A stretch of 60,684 bases of DNA from an uncultured Clostridia bacterium (GTDB lineage Bacteria > Bacillota > Clostridia > UBA1381): positions 1 to 60,684 of the forward strand of contig CAKSUM010000015.1 of NCBI GenBank assembly GCA_934501535.1, in the 5' to 3' direction. The stretch's first letter is position 1, and each line of letters begins with the position of its first letter. Shown here piece by piece: positions 24,216 through 32,956 of the stretch. Position numbers and translations under genes: made by a program. The notes under the pieces are model-generated. The model did no database searches, was not told the origin of the DNA, and saw nothing but the letters and a program-made list of their open reading frames with translations.

Positions 24216-25070
24216 ATGGAATTATCAACATCATTAAATCTTGCTATGAGAACAAAAAATGCGTGGAACGTGGATTTTGATTATACGGCGATTGACGCAA
24301 TCAAGGCACTGATGAAGTACGGCTACCGCGTGTTTGATTTTAATTACGGCGATTATGTAAGGGGCGAAGATTCACCCATGCTGTCGGACAATTACATCGA
24401 ATGGGCAAAAACTGTAAAAAAATTTGCCGACGAAAACGGCGTGCGGTTTTATCAGGCTCACGGACATCAGTTTGAGGTTACGAGGTGGGACGAGGATTTC
24501 AATGAAATGATGATAAAGCGATGCATTGAGTGTGCCGAAATAATGGGCGTGGAATGGCTGATTTTTCACCCGTATCCGTACAGAGAAATCAGCTTTGAGG
24601 AAAACAACAGACGCAGTATGGAAAAATTTGATTGGATAATTCCTATGGCTACAAAAGCCGGGGTTGGTATATGCATTGAAAATATGCCGTTCGACTGGTC
24701 ATTTTCAAAAACCGAAGATGTTATAAATTTATGCGACAGATACAGCGGATACAAAGTCGGTATATGCTGGGATACGGGGCATGGATTATGTTCGGGCAGC
24801 GGACAGGAAGAAAGCATTTTAAAAATCGGCAGCCGCTTGAAAACACTTCACATTAACGATAATTTTTGCAGCGGCGATAATCACCTTATGCCATTTTTGG
24901 GGTTTATTGATTGGAAAGAAGTTATGCATGCACTTCATGAAATAGGCTACAAGGGTACGTTTAACTATGAAATACACGGAATTATCAACGGAGTGCCGCT
25001 TGAATTAAGGGACGATATATATGCGCTGACCGCTAAAGTCGGTAAATACATTATTAATACATACAAATAA
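24216..25070 (+). CDS. Sugar phosphate isomerase/epimerase-family TIM-barrel protein
   Basis: The 284-residue protein is an AP-endonuclease-2-like xylose-isomerase barrel. Conserved metal-site segments include EWLIFHPYPYRE with its His, VGICIENMPFD (Glu), VGICWDTGHGL (Asp and His), LKTLHINDNF (His) and FNYEIHG near the end (Glu). Members epimerise or isomerise sugars and sugar derivatives (IolE/IolI, tagatose epimerase, DgpC-like deglycosidases). It is the first gene of the operon behind site B, followed after 14 bases by the GH116-like gene. No specific substrate is suggested by sequence. Confidence 0.87.
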   Translation: MELSTSLNLAMRTKNAWNVDFDYTAIDAIKALMKYGYRVFDFNYGDYVRGEDSPMLSDNYIEWAKTVKKFADENGVRFYQAHGHQFEVTRWDEDFNEMMIKRCIECAEIMGVEWLIFHPYPYREISFEENNRRSMEKFDWIIPMATKAGVGICIENMPFDWSFSKTEDVINLCDRYSGYKVGICWDTGHGLCSGSGQEESILKIGSRLKTLHINDNFCSGDNHLMPFLGFIDWKEVMHALHEIGYKGTFNYEIHGIINGVPLELRDDIYALTAKVGKYIINTYK

Positions 25071-25084
25071 TCGGAGGAGAAAAA

Positions 25085-27190
25085 ATGAAAATAACGGAAA
25101 ACTGGGTAAATGTATCGCACAGCATAGGGGTGCCGTTCGGCGGTATCGGAACGGGTTACGGCGTTTTGGGCAAATTCGGATTTGTTTTGCCGAACTTTAA
25201 TTCCGCACCATGCGAGGGAAAATATGACGATTTTAACAGGCTTGAGTGTTATGACTACCTCAATCTTCACGGAGAGGACAGATATAATTTCCTGTCGCTT
25301 ATAATCTCGGACGGCAGCAATGAATATGCATTTCAGGGCGAAAAGCTTGATAATTCCGGCATAAATAACGCGGACAGTTTTGAAACATATGAATTTCTTC
25401 CTTTCTCGGTTCACAGGGCGATATATGATAAGCCGGGGCTTGAGGTTGAAATGCTCGCGTACTCGCCGCTTATTCCGCATAATTTGGCAGAATCGTCAAT
25501 TCCTGTTTTGTGCATGGAAATAAGCGTAAAAAACACGGGCGGCGATGAAAAAAATATAAATCTGCGGTTTGATATGAAGAACAGCGGCGACGCAATGACG
25601 GCAGTTTTTGCAGGCGGAAACACAGAGTACGCTCTGACGGTTAAAGCGGGCGAAACTGCAAAAGCGACGGCATTTTTTGCGTGGTATTATCCGGATTTTG
25701 CCACACCGTCCGCGGTTATGACCGAGGAATATAAAAGATACTATACGCTAAGATTTGCAAATTGCGCCGATATTATTTGCTATGCCGAAAAAAAGCACCG
25801 TGACTGGAAAAATCTAATGGTGAAATGGCAGGATTCATTTGATGTTCCGCCGGAATTTAAGCGCGCATGGTTTTCGTCGCTGTCATCGGTGATTACATCA
25901 ACCATGCTCAGCACGGAGCCGTATTTTATGGAAATAGAATCGCCGCACCCGTATATGAACACAATGGACGTTACGATTTACAGCGGTTGGATTTACATGA
26001 TTAACTGGCCGGAAATAGAAAAGCTGGATATGTATATGTACCGTGACAAAATTCCATCCGCGGGTGAGGACAAGGGGTTGGTGTGGCACTCACTGTGGAG
26101 CGACAGGTCGGATTATGTTGAGGAACCCTGTTACATAACGAGAATTTACCGTGACTATCTGTGGTACAATGATAAACAATTTCTCGAGGATATGAAACGC
26201 CCGGTGGAGGACGCGTTAAACCGCGTATATTCGCAGAAGGCGCTGGACGGACTTATTGAGTCGAAACACGGCAACCAAAGCTATGATTTATGGAAAATGC
26301 CGGGACTCGGCGCGTATGTAAATACACCGTGGCTCGCGGCACTGTATTCCGTTTTGAAAATGAATGAAGTAAATGCCGAAAAAATCAAAATTGAAGGGGA
26401 AGATATTGAGAAAATTCTGAAACAGGCGGAAGAAAATTTTGTAGAATACCTGTGGAATGACGAAAAAGGATATTTCAACTGTTTTTACAGAACCGAAGGT
26501 GCAAATACGGCAAGCATTCCCGAGAGCGTCTTTTCAGACCAGATGTTCGGCAGGTGGCTGTTGCTTACAGAACTTGGGAAAAAGCCGCTTTTGCCGATGG
26601 ATAAGATTAAAAAATGTGTGGAATATATCTACAAAAACAATCTTATCGACGATAGGGAAAACGGTTTCAGGGGCTGGGCGAACGGCATGCTTCAGGACAG
26701 AGTTCCGTATTATGACAACAAGCAATATCATGCAAAAACCTGCTGGATAGGCGCACAGCTGAATTTGGGTTCAATTCTCGGTGAGCTTGGCTGTGAAGAT
26801 GAGTCGCTTGATGTTTTCCGCTCGGTTGAAAAAAGCTTTGCAAACAATCATCTTGCCGTGGGCGAGTGGAACAGGGCGATAACGGAGGACGGAAAAAGCT
26901 GTACATTGCCGGAGGAAATGTCAAAGGATACGCCCCGATTTCCCGCTTATCCGCGGTATAAATGCTGCTGGGAATATCTTGTCAGAATACTCGGATTAAA
27001 AATGGACAGCAAAAATATGGAATTAAAGCCGTTTAAGAGCTTTGATTTCCAAATAACAGATGTGGTTCTTGCCGGCTGCCGACTGACAGTTGAGGTAAGC
27101 AAAGACTGGACGGAAATTTATGTGGACGGCAAAAAGTGCGCTGCGGCTGTTTTTGACAGAAACACGGCTCATGCTGTTCAATTTAAATAA
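25085..27190 (+). CDS. Glycoside hydrolase family 116-like (GBA2/DUF608) protein
   Basis: The 701-residue protein starts with the GBA2 N-terminal motif GVPFGGIGTGYGVLGKFG. Its C-terminal (alpha/alpha)6 catalytic domain (about 250-660) carries GNQSYDLWKMPGLGAYVNTP near 397 followed by WLAALYSVLK, the counterpart of the QTYDTW...GLWLAAL block in GH116. Family members are retaining beta-glucosidases, beta-xylosidases or N-acetylglucosaminidases. No signal peptide is present. It is 14 bases behind the epimerase gene and 17 bases ahead of the phosphatase. Catalytic Glu/Asp assignment needs an alignment, and the protein is shorter than animal GBA2. Confidence 0.82.
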   Translation: MKITENWVNVSHSIGVPFGGIGTGYGVLGKFGFVLPNFNSAPCEGKYDDFNRLECYDYLNLHGEDRYNFLSLIISDGSNEYAFQGEKLDNSGINNADSFETYEFLPFSVHRAIYDKPGLEVEMLAYSPLIPHNLAESSIPVLCMEISVKNTGGDEKNINLRFDMKNSGDAMTAVFAGGNTEYALTVKAGETAKATAFFAWYYPDFATPSAVMTEEYKRYYTLRFANCADIICYAEKKHRDWKNLMVKWQDSFDVPPEFKRAWFSSLSSVITSTMLSTEPYFMEIESPHPYMNTMDVTIYSGWIYMINWPEIEKLDMYMYRDKIPSAGEDKGLVWHSLWSDRSDYVEEPCYITRIYRDYLWYNDKQFLEDMKRPVEDALNRVYSQKALDGLIESKHGNQSYDLWKMPGLGAYVNTPWLAALYSVLKMNEVNAEKIKIEGEDIEKILKQAEENFVEYLWNDEKGYFNCFYRTEGANTASIPESVFSDQMFGRWLLLTELGKKPLLPMDKIKKCVEYIYKNNLIDDRENGFRGWANGMLQDRVPYYDNKQYHAKTCWIGAQLNLGSILGELGCEDESLDVFRSVEKSFANNHLAVGEWNRAITEDGKSCTLPEEMSKDTPRFPAYPRYKCCWEYLVRILGLKMDSKNMELKPFKSFDFQITDVVLAGCRLTVEVSKDWTEIYVDGKKCAAAVFDRNTAHAVQFK

Positions 27191-27207
27191 TATTCGGGGT
27201 GCTTGAT

Positions 27208-28008
27208 ATGATAAAAATGATTGCAATGGACTATGACTGGACGCTGCTTGATTATTCCGGGCAGGAACCTTTTATAGGCAAAGAAACGATTGATTTAATT
27301 AACCGTTTTATCAATGCCGGCGGATATGCCGGTATTGTCTCGGGAAGGCAATACTGGGATTTTCGCGGTGAATTTAAAAGTATGGGATTGCCGTGGGCGG
27401 AGAAATTTCCGAACTACATTATCGGGCGCGAGGCGTATATTTATGAGGTGGACGGCTTAAATTATACGGAATTTTCGGAGCATAATGAGAAAATGCGCAA
27501 AAATATCACTGCCCTGACGCGGAAAATGACGGCGTATTTGGAGGATATTTTAACGTTGTATGAAAAAAACAATATACAAGTTACAAACTTCTTTGTGTAC
27601 GGCGATTTTGCGGTGGAGATACATACGGTCAAAGAGGACGCACAAAAGGCGATGGAACTGCTTTCGGAATTTGTAAAGGAAAAAGGGATAACTGACGCGG
27701 CGGTTCACCGAAACGGCGTAATGGTGACAGTGTACAGCAAATATGCCGGAAAGGGAAAAACACTCCTTGCCGCCGCCGGACATTTCGGAATAAACCCCGG
27801 CGAAGTGCTTGCAATCGGCGACAGCTGCAATGATATTACAATGATAGACGGAAAACTCGGATTTGTCGGCGCATGCGTGGGCAATGCAGAAGACAGGGTT
27901 AAAGAAATTGTAAAAGCGGGCGGCGGATATATCGGAAACGGAACGGCATATAAGGGCGTTGCGGACATCATGCGTCAGCTGAAAAAAGACGGAAAAATAG
28001 AGTTTTAA
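27208..28008 (+). CDS. HAD-superfamily (Cof-type) phosphatase
   Basis: The protein (266 residues from ATG 27208) carries HAD motif I as DYDWTLLD (nucleophile and acid Asp; a Trp replaces the usual Gly), motif II in IVSGRQY, a Cof-type cap in the middle, motif III Lys in GKGKTLLAAAGHFG, and motif IV IGDSCNDITMI. Such enzymes dephosphorylate sugar phosphates or other small metabolites in the cytoplasm. ATG 27208 follows CGGGG by eight bases; the upstream GTG 27199 overlaps that site. In this operon it may balance phosphorylated sugar intermediates. Confidence 0.87.
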   Translation: MIKMIAMDYDWTLLDYSGQEPFIGKETIDLINRFINAGGYAGIVSGRQYWDFRGEFKSMGLPWAEKFPNYIIGREAYIYEVDGLNYTEFSEHNEKMRKNITALTRKMTAYLEDILTLYEKNNIQVTNFFVYGDFAVEIHTVKEDAQKAMELLSEFVKEKGITDAAVHRNGVMVTVYSKYAGKGKTLLAAAGHFGINPGEVLAIGDSCNDITMIDGKLGFVGACVGNAEDRVKEIVKAGGGYIGNGTAYKGVADIMRQLKKDGKIEF

Positions 28009-28020
28009 AGGAGACTGATT

Positions 28021-29550
28021 ATGCTGAATTATAAAACATACCGGGATAAAATCAAAGGCTGTTGGTTGGGAAAAAACATAGGCGGAACATTTGGTGCGCC
28101 GACAGAGGGTAAAAATTGCATGACATTTGATAAATTTTATAATTTTTACCTTCAGGATTTAGCGGGCGAGCCTGTGCCGAATGATGATTTGGATTTGCAG
28201 CTTGTGTGGCTTAATGCGGCGGAAAAATACAAAACGCAGCTCAATTCAAGGATTTTGGGTGAATACTGGATTTCATACATAACGCCGAACCCGGAGGAAT
28301 ACGGCTGCTGCAAGGCAAATCTTGAGCGCGGAATACTTCCGCCGCTGTCGGGCTGGGTGAACAATCTGTACAAAAACAGCTGCGGCGCATTTATCAGAAG
28401 TGAAATATGGGCATGCCTTGCGCCGGGACACCCTGAAATTGCCGTAAAATATGCGCAGATGGACGCCGAGGTTGACCATGCGGACGAGGGCGTTTACGCG
28501 GAGATTTTCTGCGCCGCGGCAGAGAGCGCGGCATTTGCGGAAAATAATGTATATAAGCTTATCGAGATAGGCTTGTCATATCTGCCGGATAACTGCGGCG
28601 TAAGGCGGGCGATAAACAGCGCCATAAATTCGCACAAAAACGGCTTGTCATGGAAAGAGGCATTTTTTGAGCTTATGCGTGTTGAACCGAGTTCTTTCAG
28701 CGGCAGAGCCGGCTGGACGGATTTAAACGGAAACCGTATTGAGGCGGGCGAAATCGGCTACAGCGCGTCGGGAAATGTCGGCATTGCCATTATCGGACTT
28801 TTGTACGGCGGCGGTGATTTTGAAAAGAGCATCACAATCGCCATGAACTGCGGTGAGGACACCGATTGCACGGTTGCAACCGTGGGCGCGCTTTTCGGCA
28901 TTATTTACGGCGAAGCAAGCATACCGGAAAAATGGATTGCGCCTATCGGGACAAAAATTTCAACCTGCTGCATTAATGACATGGACTGGACAATTACAAT
29001 TCCTAAAGACATCGATGAATTAACCGACAGAATAATGCGCGTTGCACCGTCAATTCTGGGCAGCCAAAATCTTGATGTTCTGCCGGAAAATAATTTTGCC
29101 GTATGTGTAAGCGAAAACTTATTTTACAACAGTCCGGCGGAAATGTGCGAGCGCTCGATATATGACAGCCGTGAAAAAAGTCCGTTTAAGGTACAATACA
29201 ATTTTGAGCTGATGGACGTTTTGTTTGACTACACGGAGGAACCGTCATTTACAAACAATTCAACGAAAAAATTCAGAATTAAATTTCGATGCACACGCGG
29301 CAGACAAATGTGGTTGAATATAAAACTGTATCACCCGGATTATGTTACCTGTATCGGTGGAGACGTCATGGGAACGTATATGCAGCAGTTTTATCATGCC
29401 ATGACCGAGACGGAGTTTGAAATAGAAATAGGCGAAGCAAACGCAAATATAATTGAAATGGTGCTGGAGCTCAGCGTGCCGGGGCGTGCGGAAAAGAATT
29501 TTATCCCCGTTATGCTGGTGAAAAATAACACAAAAAATGTTTTTGAATAA
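28021..29550 (+). CDS. ADP-ribosylglycohydrolase-family protein
   Basis: The 509-residue protein has the family start KIKGCWLGKNIGGTFGAPTEG, a metal-site acid cluster in PNDDLDLQL, AQMDAEVDHADEGVYAEIF, and the second metal cluster AMNCGEDTDCTVATVGALFG near residue 280. The last 150 residues form a separate beta-rich domain not found in the short DraG-type enzymes. Members hydrolyse ADP-ribose links or related N- and O-glycosides with Mg2+. Its place as last gene of a glycosidase operon suggests an N-glycoside or sugar-conjugate substrate rather than protein ADP-ribose; that is inference. Confidence 0.82.
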   Translation: MLNYKTYRDKIKGCWLGKNIGGTFGAPTEGKNCMTFDKFYNFYLQDLAGEPVPNDDLDLQLVWLNAAEKYKTQLNSRILGEYWISYITPNPEEYGCCKANLERGILPPLSGWVNNLYKNSCGAFIRSEIWACLAPGHPEIAVKYAQMDAEVDHADEGVYAEIFCAAAESAAFAENNVYKLIEIGLSYLPDNCGVRRAINSAINSHKNGLSWKEAFFELMRVEPSSFSGRAGWTDLNGNRIEAGEIGYSASGNVGIAIIGLLYGGGDFEKSITIAMNCGEDTDCTVATVGALFGIIYGEASIPEKWIAPIGTKISTCCINDMDWTITIPKDIDELTDRIMRVAPSILGSQNLDVLPENNFAVCVSENLFYNSPAEMCERSIYDSREKSPFKVQYNFELMDVLFDYTEEPSFTNNSTKKFRIKFRCTRGRQMWLNIKLYHPDYVTCIGGDVMGTYMQQFYHAMTETEFEIEIGEANANIIEMVLELSVPGRAEKNFIPVMLVKNNTKNVFE

Positions 29551-29570
29551 ACAAAATGTTTCGCAAACTG

Positions 29571-29635
29571 GTTATCAAAATTTGATAAATAGTTACCAAA
29601 CATACTTTTTGACGGGAATATATGTGTGATAAAAT
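29571..29635 (+). promoter_or_regulatory. Activator site C and -10 box, promoter of the ABC permease genes
   Basis: GTTATCAAA (29571-29579) and GTTACCAAA (29592-29600) are 21 bp apart. TAAAAT starts at 29630 after 29 bp, one base more than at the other three sites. TTGACG at 29609 might serve as a -35 but its spacing of 15 bp is poor. Confidence 0.78.
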
Positions 29636-29665
29636 AAAGAAAAGAACTAAAAAGGAGCTGTTAAT

Positions 29666-30598
29666 GTGAAAAAGGAGAAGAAAGCAAGCATCAGCAAGGG
29701 AAAGAAAATTGATAATATTGAGTTTTTGCTATTGGCGCTGCCGGCAATAATTCTGTTATTTATTTTTTCATACTGGCCGATGTACGGACTGATAATAGCG
29801 TTTAAAAATTTCAATCCGATTTTAGGGATAGAAAAAAGTGAATGGTGCGGATTTTCAAACTTTGAATTTTTCTTCCGTTCGTCGGATTTTATAAGGGTAA
29901 CGCGTAATACGGTGGGGTACGGTTTGGCGTTTCTTATTCTCGGAACAGCCGCATCGGTTATTTTGGCACTGCTTTTCTATAATTTGAGAAACAGGGCGGC
30001 TCTTAAAGTTTACAACACAATTGTAATATTGCCGAAGTTTATGTCTATGGTATTGATTGCATACGTGGTTTATGCGATATTAAACCCCGTATCGGGCGTG
30101 CTTAACAAAATGCTTGTTGCTTTCGGCATGAAAAATACCATTGACTGGTATGCGACGCCGGGTGCGTGGCCGTTTATTCTGATTATCGTAAATCTGTGGT
30201 CGACGATAGGAATGAATTCGATTTTGTATTATGCGGCGCTTATGGGTATTGATATGTCGCTTTTCGAGGCGGCGGCGATTGACGGCGCGAATAAACTGCA
30301 GTCCACGGTACATATTGCGATACCGCATTTGGTGTCGATAATTTCCATTACGTCTATTCTTGCGATAGGAAATCTTTTCAGCGGCGACTTCGGTTTGTTT
30401 TATCAGACAACGCGTGACGTAGGCTTGCTGTATCCGACAACGGATATCATAAATACATACGTTTTCCGCAGTTTGCAGGGCGGTGAGATGTCGCGCGGTG
30501 CGGCTGTGGGACTTTTCCAGTCGGTGATGGGACTGATTATGGTTGTTGCGGCAAATGCCGCGGTTAAGAAAATCAGCCCGGAAAACAGCTTGTTTTAA
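29666..30598 (+). CDS. Sugar ABC transporter permease (LplB/YtcP-type)
   Basis: The 310-residue membrane protein has six predicted membrane helices and the EAA loop FEAAAIDGANKLQSTVHIA followed by IPHL, which docks the ATPase. The sequence PIIL-LFIFSYWPMYGLIIAFKNF at the start is typical of the LplB branch, which pairs with high-molecular-weight solute-binding lipoproteins for oligosaccharide uptake. Start is GTG 29666 after AAAGGAG; an ATG two bases before it is followed immediately by TGA. No ATPase gene is in the window; such systems share the MsmX-type ATPase encoded elsewhere. It is the first gene behind site C. Confidence 0.92.
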   Translation: MKKEKKASISKGKKIDNIEFLLLALPAIILLFIFSYWPMYGLIIAFKNFNPILGIEKSEWCGFSNFEFFFRSSDFIRVTRNTVGYGLAFLILGTAASVILALLFYNLRNRAALKVYNTIVILPKFMSMVLIAYVVYAILNPVSGVLNKMLVAFGMKNTIDWYATPGAWPFILIIVNLWSTIGMNSILYYAALMGIDMSLFEAAAIDGANKLQSTVHIAIPHLVSIISITSILAIGNLFSGDFGLFYQTTRDVGLLYPTTDIINTYVFRSLQGGEMSRGAAVGLFQSVMGLIMVVAANAAVKKISPENSLF

Positions 30599-30612
30599 TA
30601 GGAGGAAATATC

Positions 30613-31494
30613 ATGAAGAAAAAGGGAATTTCGGGGCAAGTTATATTACATATATTTTTCATACTTTTGTCACTTGCGTATATCATACCGTTTTTGCTGC
30701 TGATTTCAATATCGCTTTCAAGCGACCGGGCAATAAAGGAATTCGGATATACAATTCTGCCGAAAACAATAGATTTTTCGGCATATCAAATGATTTTCAA
30801 AAGCCCCGATACTATCTTGACGGCATATAAGGTTACGATTATTTTTTCACTTGCGACAATGGTTTTGTCGGTGCTTATAATGATGATGGCGGCATATCCG
30901 CTCTCGAGAAACAACTGCGTTTTCAAAAAGCCGCTTAGCTATTACATATTTTTCACGATGATTTTTTCGGGCGGCATGATACCGAGCTATATCATTAACA
31001 GCAAATATCTGCACCTTAACGATACGATGTGGATTTATATTTTGCCGTCGCTTGTGAGCGCGTGGAACGTAATTATAATAAGAACATTCTTCCAGGGTCT
31101 TCCGAACGGTTTGGTGGAGGCGGCGAAAATCGACGGCGCGGGAGAAATTTATATTTTTGCAAAAATAATAATACCGCTCTCAAAACCTGTTATAGCTACG
31201 ATGTGCTTTCTGACGCTGCTGGCAAAATGGAACGACTGGAACACGTCGCTGATTTATATAAGGAATGAAAAGCTGTATTCGCTGCAGTATTTGCTGCAAA
31301 GGATTTTGCGTGAGGTGGAATTTGTGAAAAATTCCGTTTCGCAGGGGAACAATCTGCTGAGCGTTGCGGATTTGCCGACTGAAAGCGTGCGTTACGCGAT
31401 GGCGCTTATCGCTGCGGGACCGATGCTGGTAATGTTCCCGTTTTTCCAGAAGTATTTTGCGCGCGGACTGACAGTGGGCGCTATAAAGGGGTAA
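30613..31494 (+). CDS. Carbohydrate ABC transporter permease (LplC-type)
   Basis: The 293-residue protein has six membrane helices and the EAA loop VEAAKIDGAGEIYIFAKIIIP near residue 175. The family sequence ends FPFFQKYFARGLTVGAIKG, a hallmark of LplC/AraQ-like permeases. It is 14 bases behind the LplB-type gene with ribosome site GGAGG and forms the second half of the transmembrane channel. The solute-binding partner is encoded at 36780. Substrate is presumably the oligosaccharide released by the extracellular proteins of this locus. Confidence 0.92.
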   Translation: MKKKGISGQVILHIFFILLSLAYIIPFLLLISISLSSDRAIKEFGYTILPKTIDFSAYQMIFKSPDTILTAYKVTIIFSLATMVLSVLIMMMAAYPLSRNNCVFKKPLSYYIFFTMIFSGGMIPSYIINSKYLHLNDTMWIYILPSLVSAWNVIIIRTFFQGLPNGLVEAAKIDGAGEIYIFAKIIIPLSKPVIATMCFLTLLAKWNDWNTSLIYIRNEKLYSLQYLLQRILREVEFVKNSVSQGNNLLSVADLPTESVRYAMALIAAGPMLVMFPFFQKYFARGLTVGAIKG

Positions 31495-31532
31495 CAGGTA
31501 CAAATTGGCATTGTACACATCTTGTATTAATA

Positions 31533-31561
31533 TTGAAATACTGAATTGTTTTCTGTATAAT
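31533..31561 (+). promoter_or_regulatory. Constitutive-type promoter of the two-component system
   Basis: TTGAAA (31533-31538) and TATAAT (31556-31561) with a 17-bp spacer lie in the 105-base gap between permease and response regulator. No activator repeat is present here, so the sensor system can be expressed before induction. Confidence 0.7.
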
Positions 31562-31599
31562 TATATTGTCGGAGTGCATCGGCAGAGAGGAGAATAAGA

Positions 31600-32955
31600 A
31601 TGTACAGTGTTGTTATTGCAGATGATGAACAAATTGTGTCAGACGTTCTTGGAAGGTATTTTAATACCGTCAGAAAAGAATTTGAAGTTACGGGGAAATT
31701 TTTAAGCGGTGAGGACGCGTATGCTTTTTTGAAAAGCAATCCGTCAGATTTAGTCATTACGGATATAAAAATGGCGGATATGACAGGGCTTGAGCTTATC
31801 GAAAATTTAAAATCGGACGGATTTTTGGGGAAATTCATAATAATCTCCGCGTATGATGAGTTTTCATATGCACAGAAAGCCATTAAATACGGTGTTGAGG
31901 ATTATATATTGAAACCGATAGATTTCGCAAAGCTCGGCGAAAGTCTTGATGGCATATGCAAAAAGATTGACGAAACAAAGCGGAGCGGCAATAAAATAAT
32001 ACCGCTTTTGTATTCGGAAATATGCTACGGACTCCTGATTGATGAAAATGATATTGCCGAGCGGTGCGAAAAACTCCGCGGCGAAAATGATGTGGTTCTG
32101 AAAGGAAATCTTATTAAAATCCATGTCGGTGATATTAATAAGATGATTAATCATGACGATGCGATTTTGAAAATCATGACCAATATCCTTAATATCAAAT
32201 TTAAGGAAAAGAACGTGTTTTTTGAAGGCAGCAGAAAGGGCGATGATTTTTATGTAATCGCCGCGGAGGAGTGCCGTGCGGAGGATATATTAAGCTCTCT
32301 GCGCGAGGCTCTCGATATCGGCACGGAAATCGAAATACACCGTTTTGCAGACAGCAGCGAATTATTTGCGATTGTGCGCAATATGAAAACGTATAACGAG
32401 AAAACGCTCCTTATAAATTATCTTGTGAATAATGAAAAGGAAAAATTCACAAAGCTTGCGGATATCATAGCGGGCGAAAACGGCGGTAATCTGCCGGGAG
32501 AAATTATAAATAAACTGCACTTGTTTTTCACCGACCGCGGAATGTCAGATATTATCACAGACGGTGCAAAACGCGGCTTATGGGGTGAGCTTGCGGAAAA
32601 ATACGCGAGAAATCAAGGCAGCGTCAATGACGACTTCAAAAAAAGAATAGTAAAATATATTGAAGATAACATCGCATACGGTATTCGCCGTGACGACGCG
32701 GCGGATTTTGTGAATTATCACCCTGTATATTTTTCGCGGCAGTTTGCAAAGGTTTTCGGCATGCCGTTTCAGGAATATGTAATGTCGGTAAAAATGGATA
32801 AGGCGAAGGAGTATATCCGCAGGGGCATGGGTATCGAAAAAGCGGCAGAGCTTGTGGGGTACAGCAATTACAAGTATTTTATAAAAAATTTCAAGAAGTA
32901 TGTGGGTTTTTCCCCCATGGAATTTTACGCCAAGAGCGCAAGAGGGGAGGAATAG
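31600..32955 (+). CDS. AraC-type response regulator (YesN-like)
   Basis: The 451-residue protein begins with a receiver domain (1-120): acidic D8/D9, phospho-acceptor D55 in LVITDIKM, and the conserved Lys in YILKPIDF. A long middle domain (120-340) follows, and the C-terminal end is an AraC double helix-turn-helix (about 345-447, with VNYHPVYFSRQFAKVFGMPF and AAELVGYSNYKYFIKNFKKY). YesN-type regulators activate neighbouring carbohydrate transport genes after phosphorylation by a YesM-type kinase, binding direct repeats of about 21 bp near the -35. Such repeats occur at four promoters here, making this protein the prime candidate activator. It ends two bases before the kinase start. Confidence 0.92.
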   Translation: MYSVVIADDEQIVSDVLGRYFNTVRKEFEVTGKFLSGEDAYAFLKSNPSDLVITDIKMADMTGLELIENLKSDGFLGKFIIISAYDEFSYAQKAIKYGVEDYILKPIDFAKLGESLDGICKKIDETKRSGNKIIPLLYSEICYGLLIDENDIAERCEKLRGENDVVLKGNLIKIHVGDINKMINHDDAILKIMTNILNIKFKEKNVFFEGSRKGDDFYVIAAEECRAEDILSSLREALDIGTEIEIHRFADSSELFAIVRNMKTYNEKTLLINYLVNNEKEKFTKLADIIAGENGGNLPGEIINKLHLFFTDRGMSDIITDGAKRGLWGELAEKYARNQGSVNDDFKKRIVKYIEDNIAYGIRRDDAADFVNYHPVYFSRQFAKVFGMPFQEYVMSVKMDKAKEYIRRGMGIEKAAELVGYSNYKYFIKNFKKYVGFSPMEFYAKSARGEE

Positions 32956-32956
32956 T

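Noticed and set aside
29664..29669. ATGTGA immediately ahead of the permease, a possible start-stop regulatory mini-ORF.
   Set aside because: It simply arises from the GTG start overlapping ATG; the ribosome site spacing fits the GTG and nothing else supports a mini-ORF.
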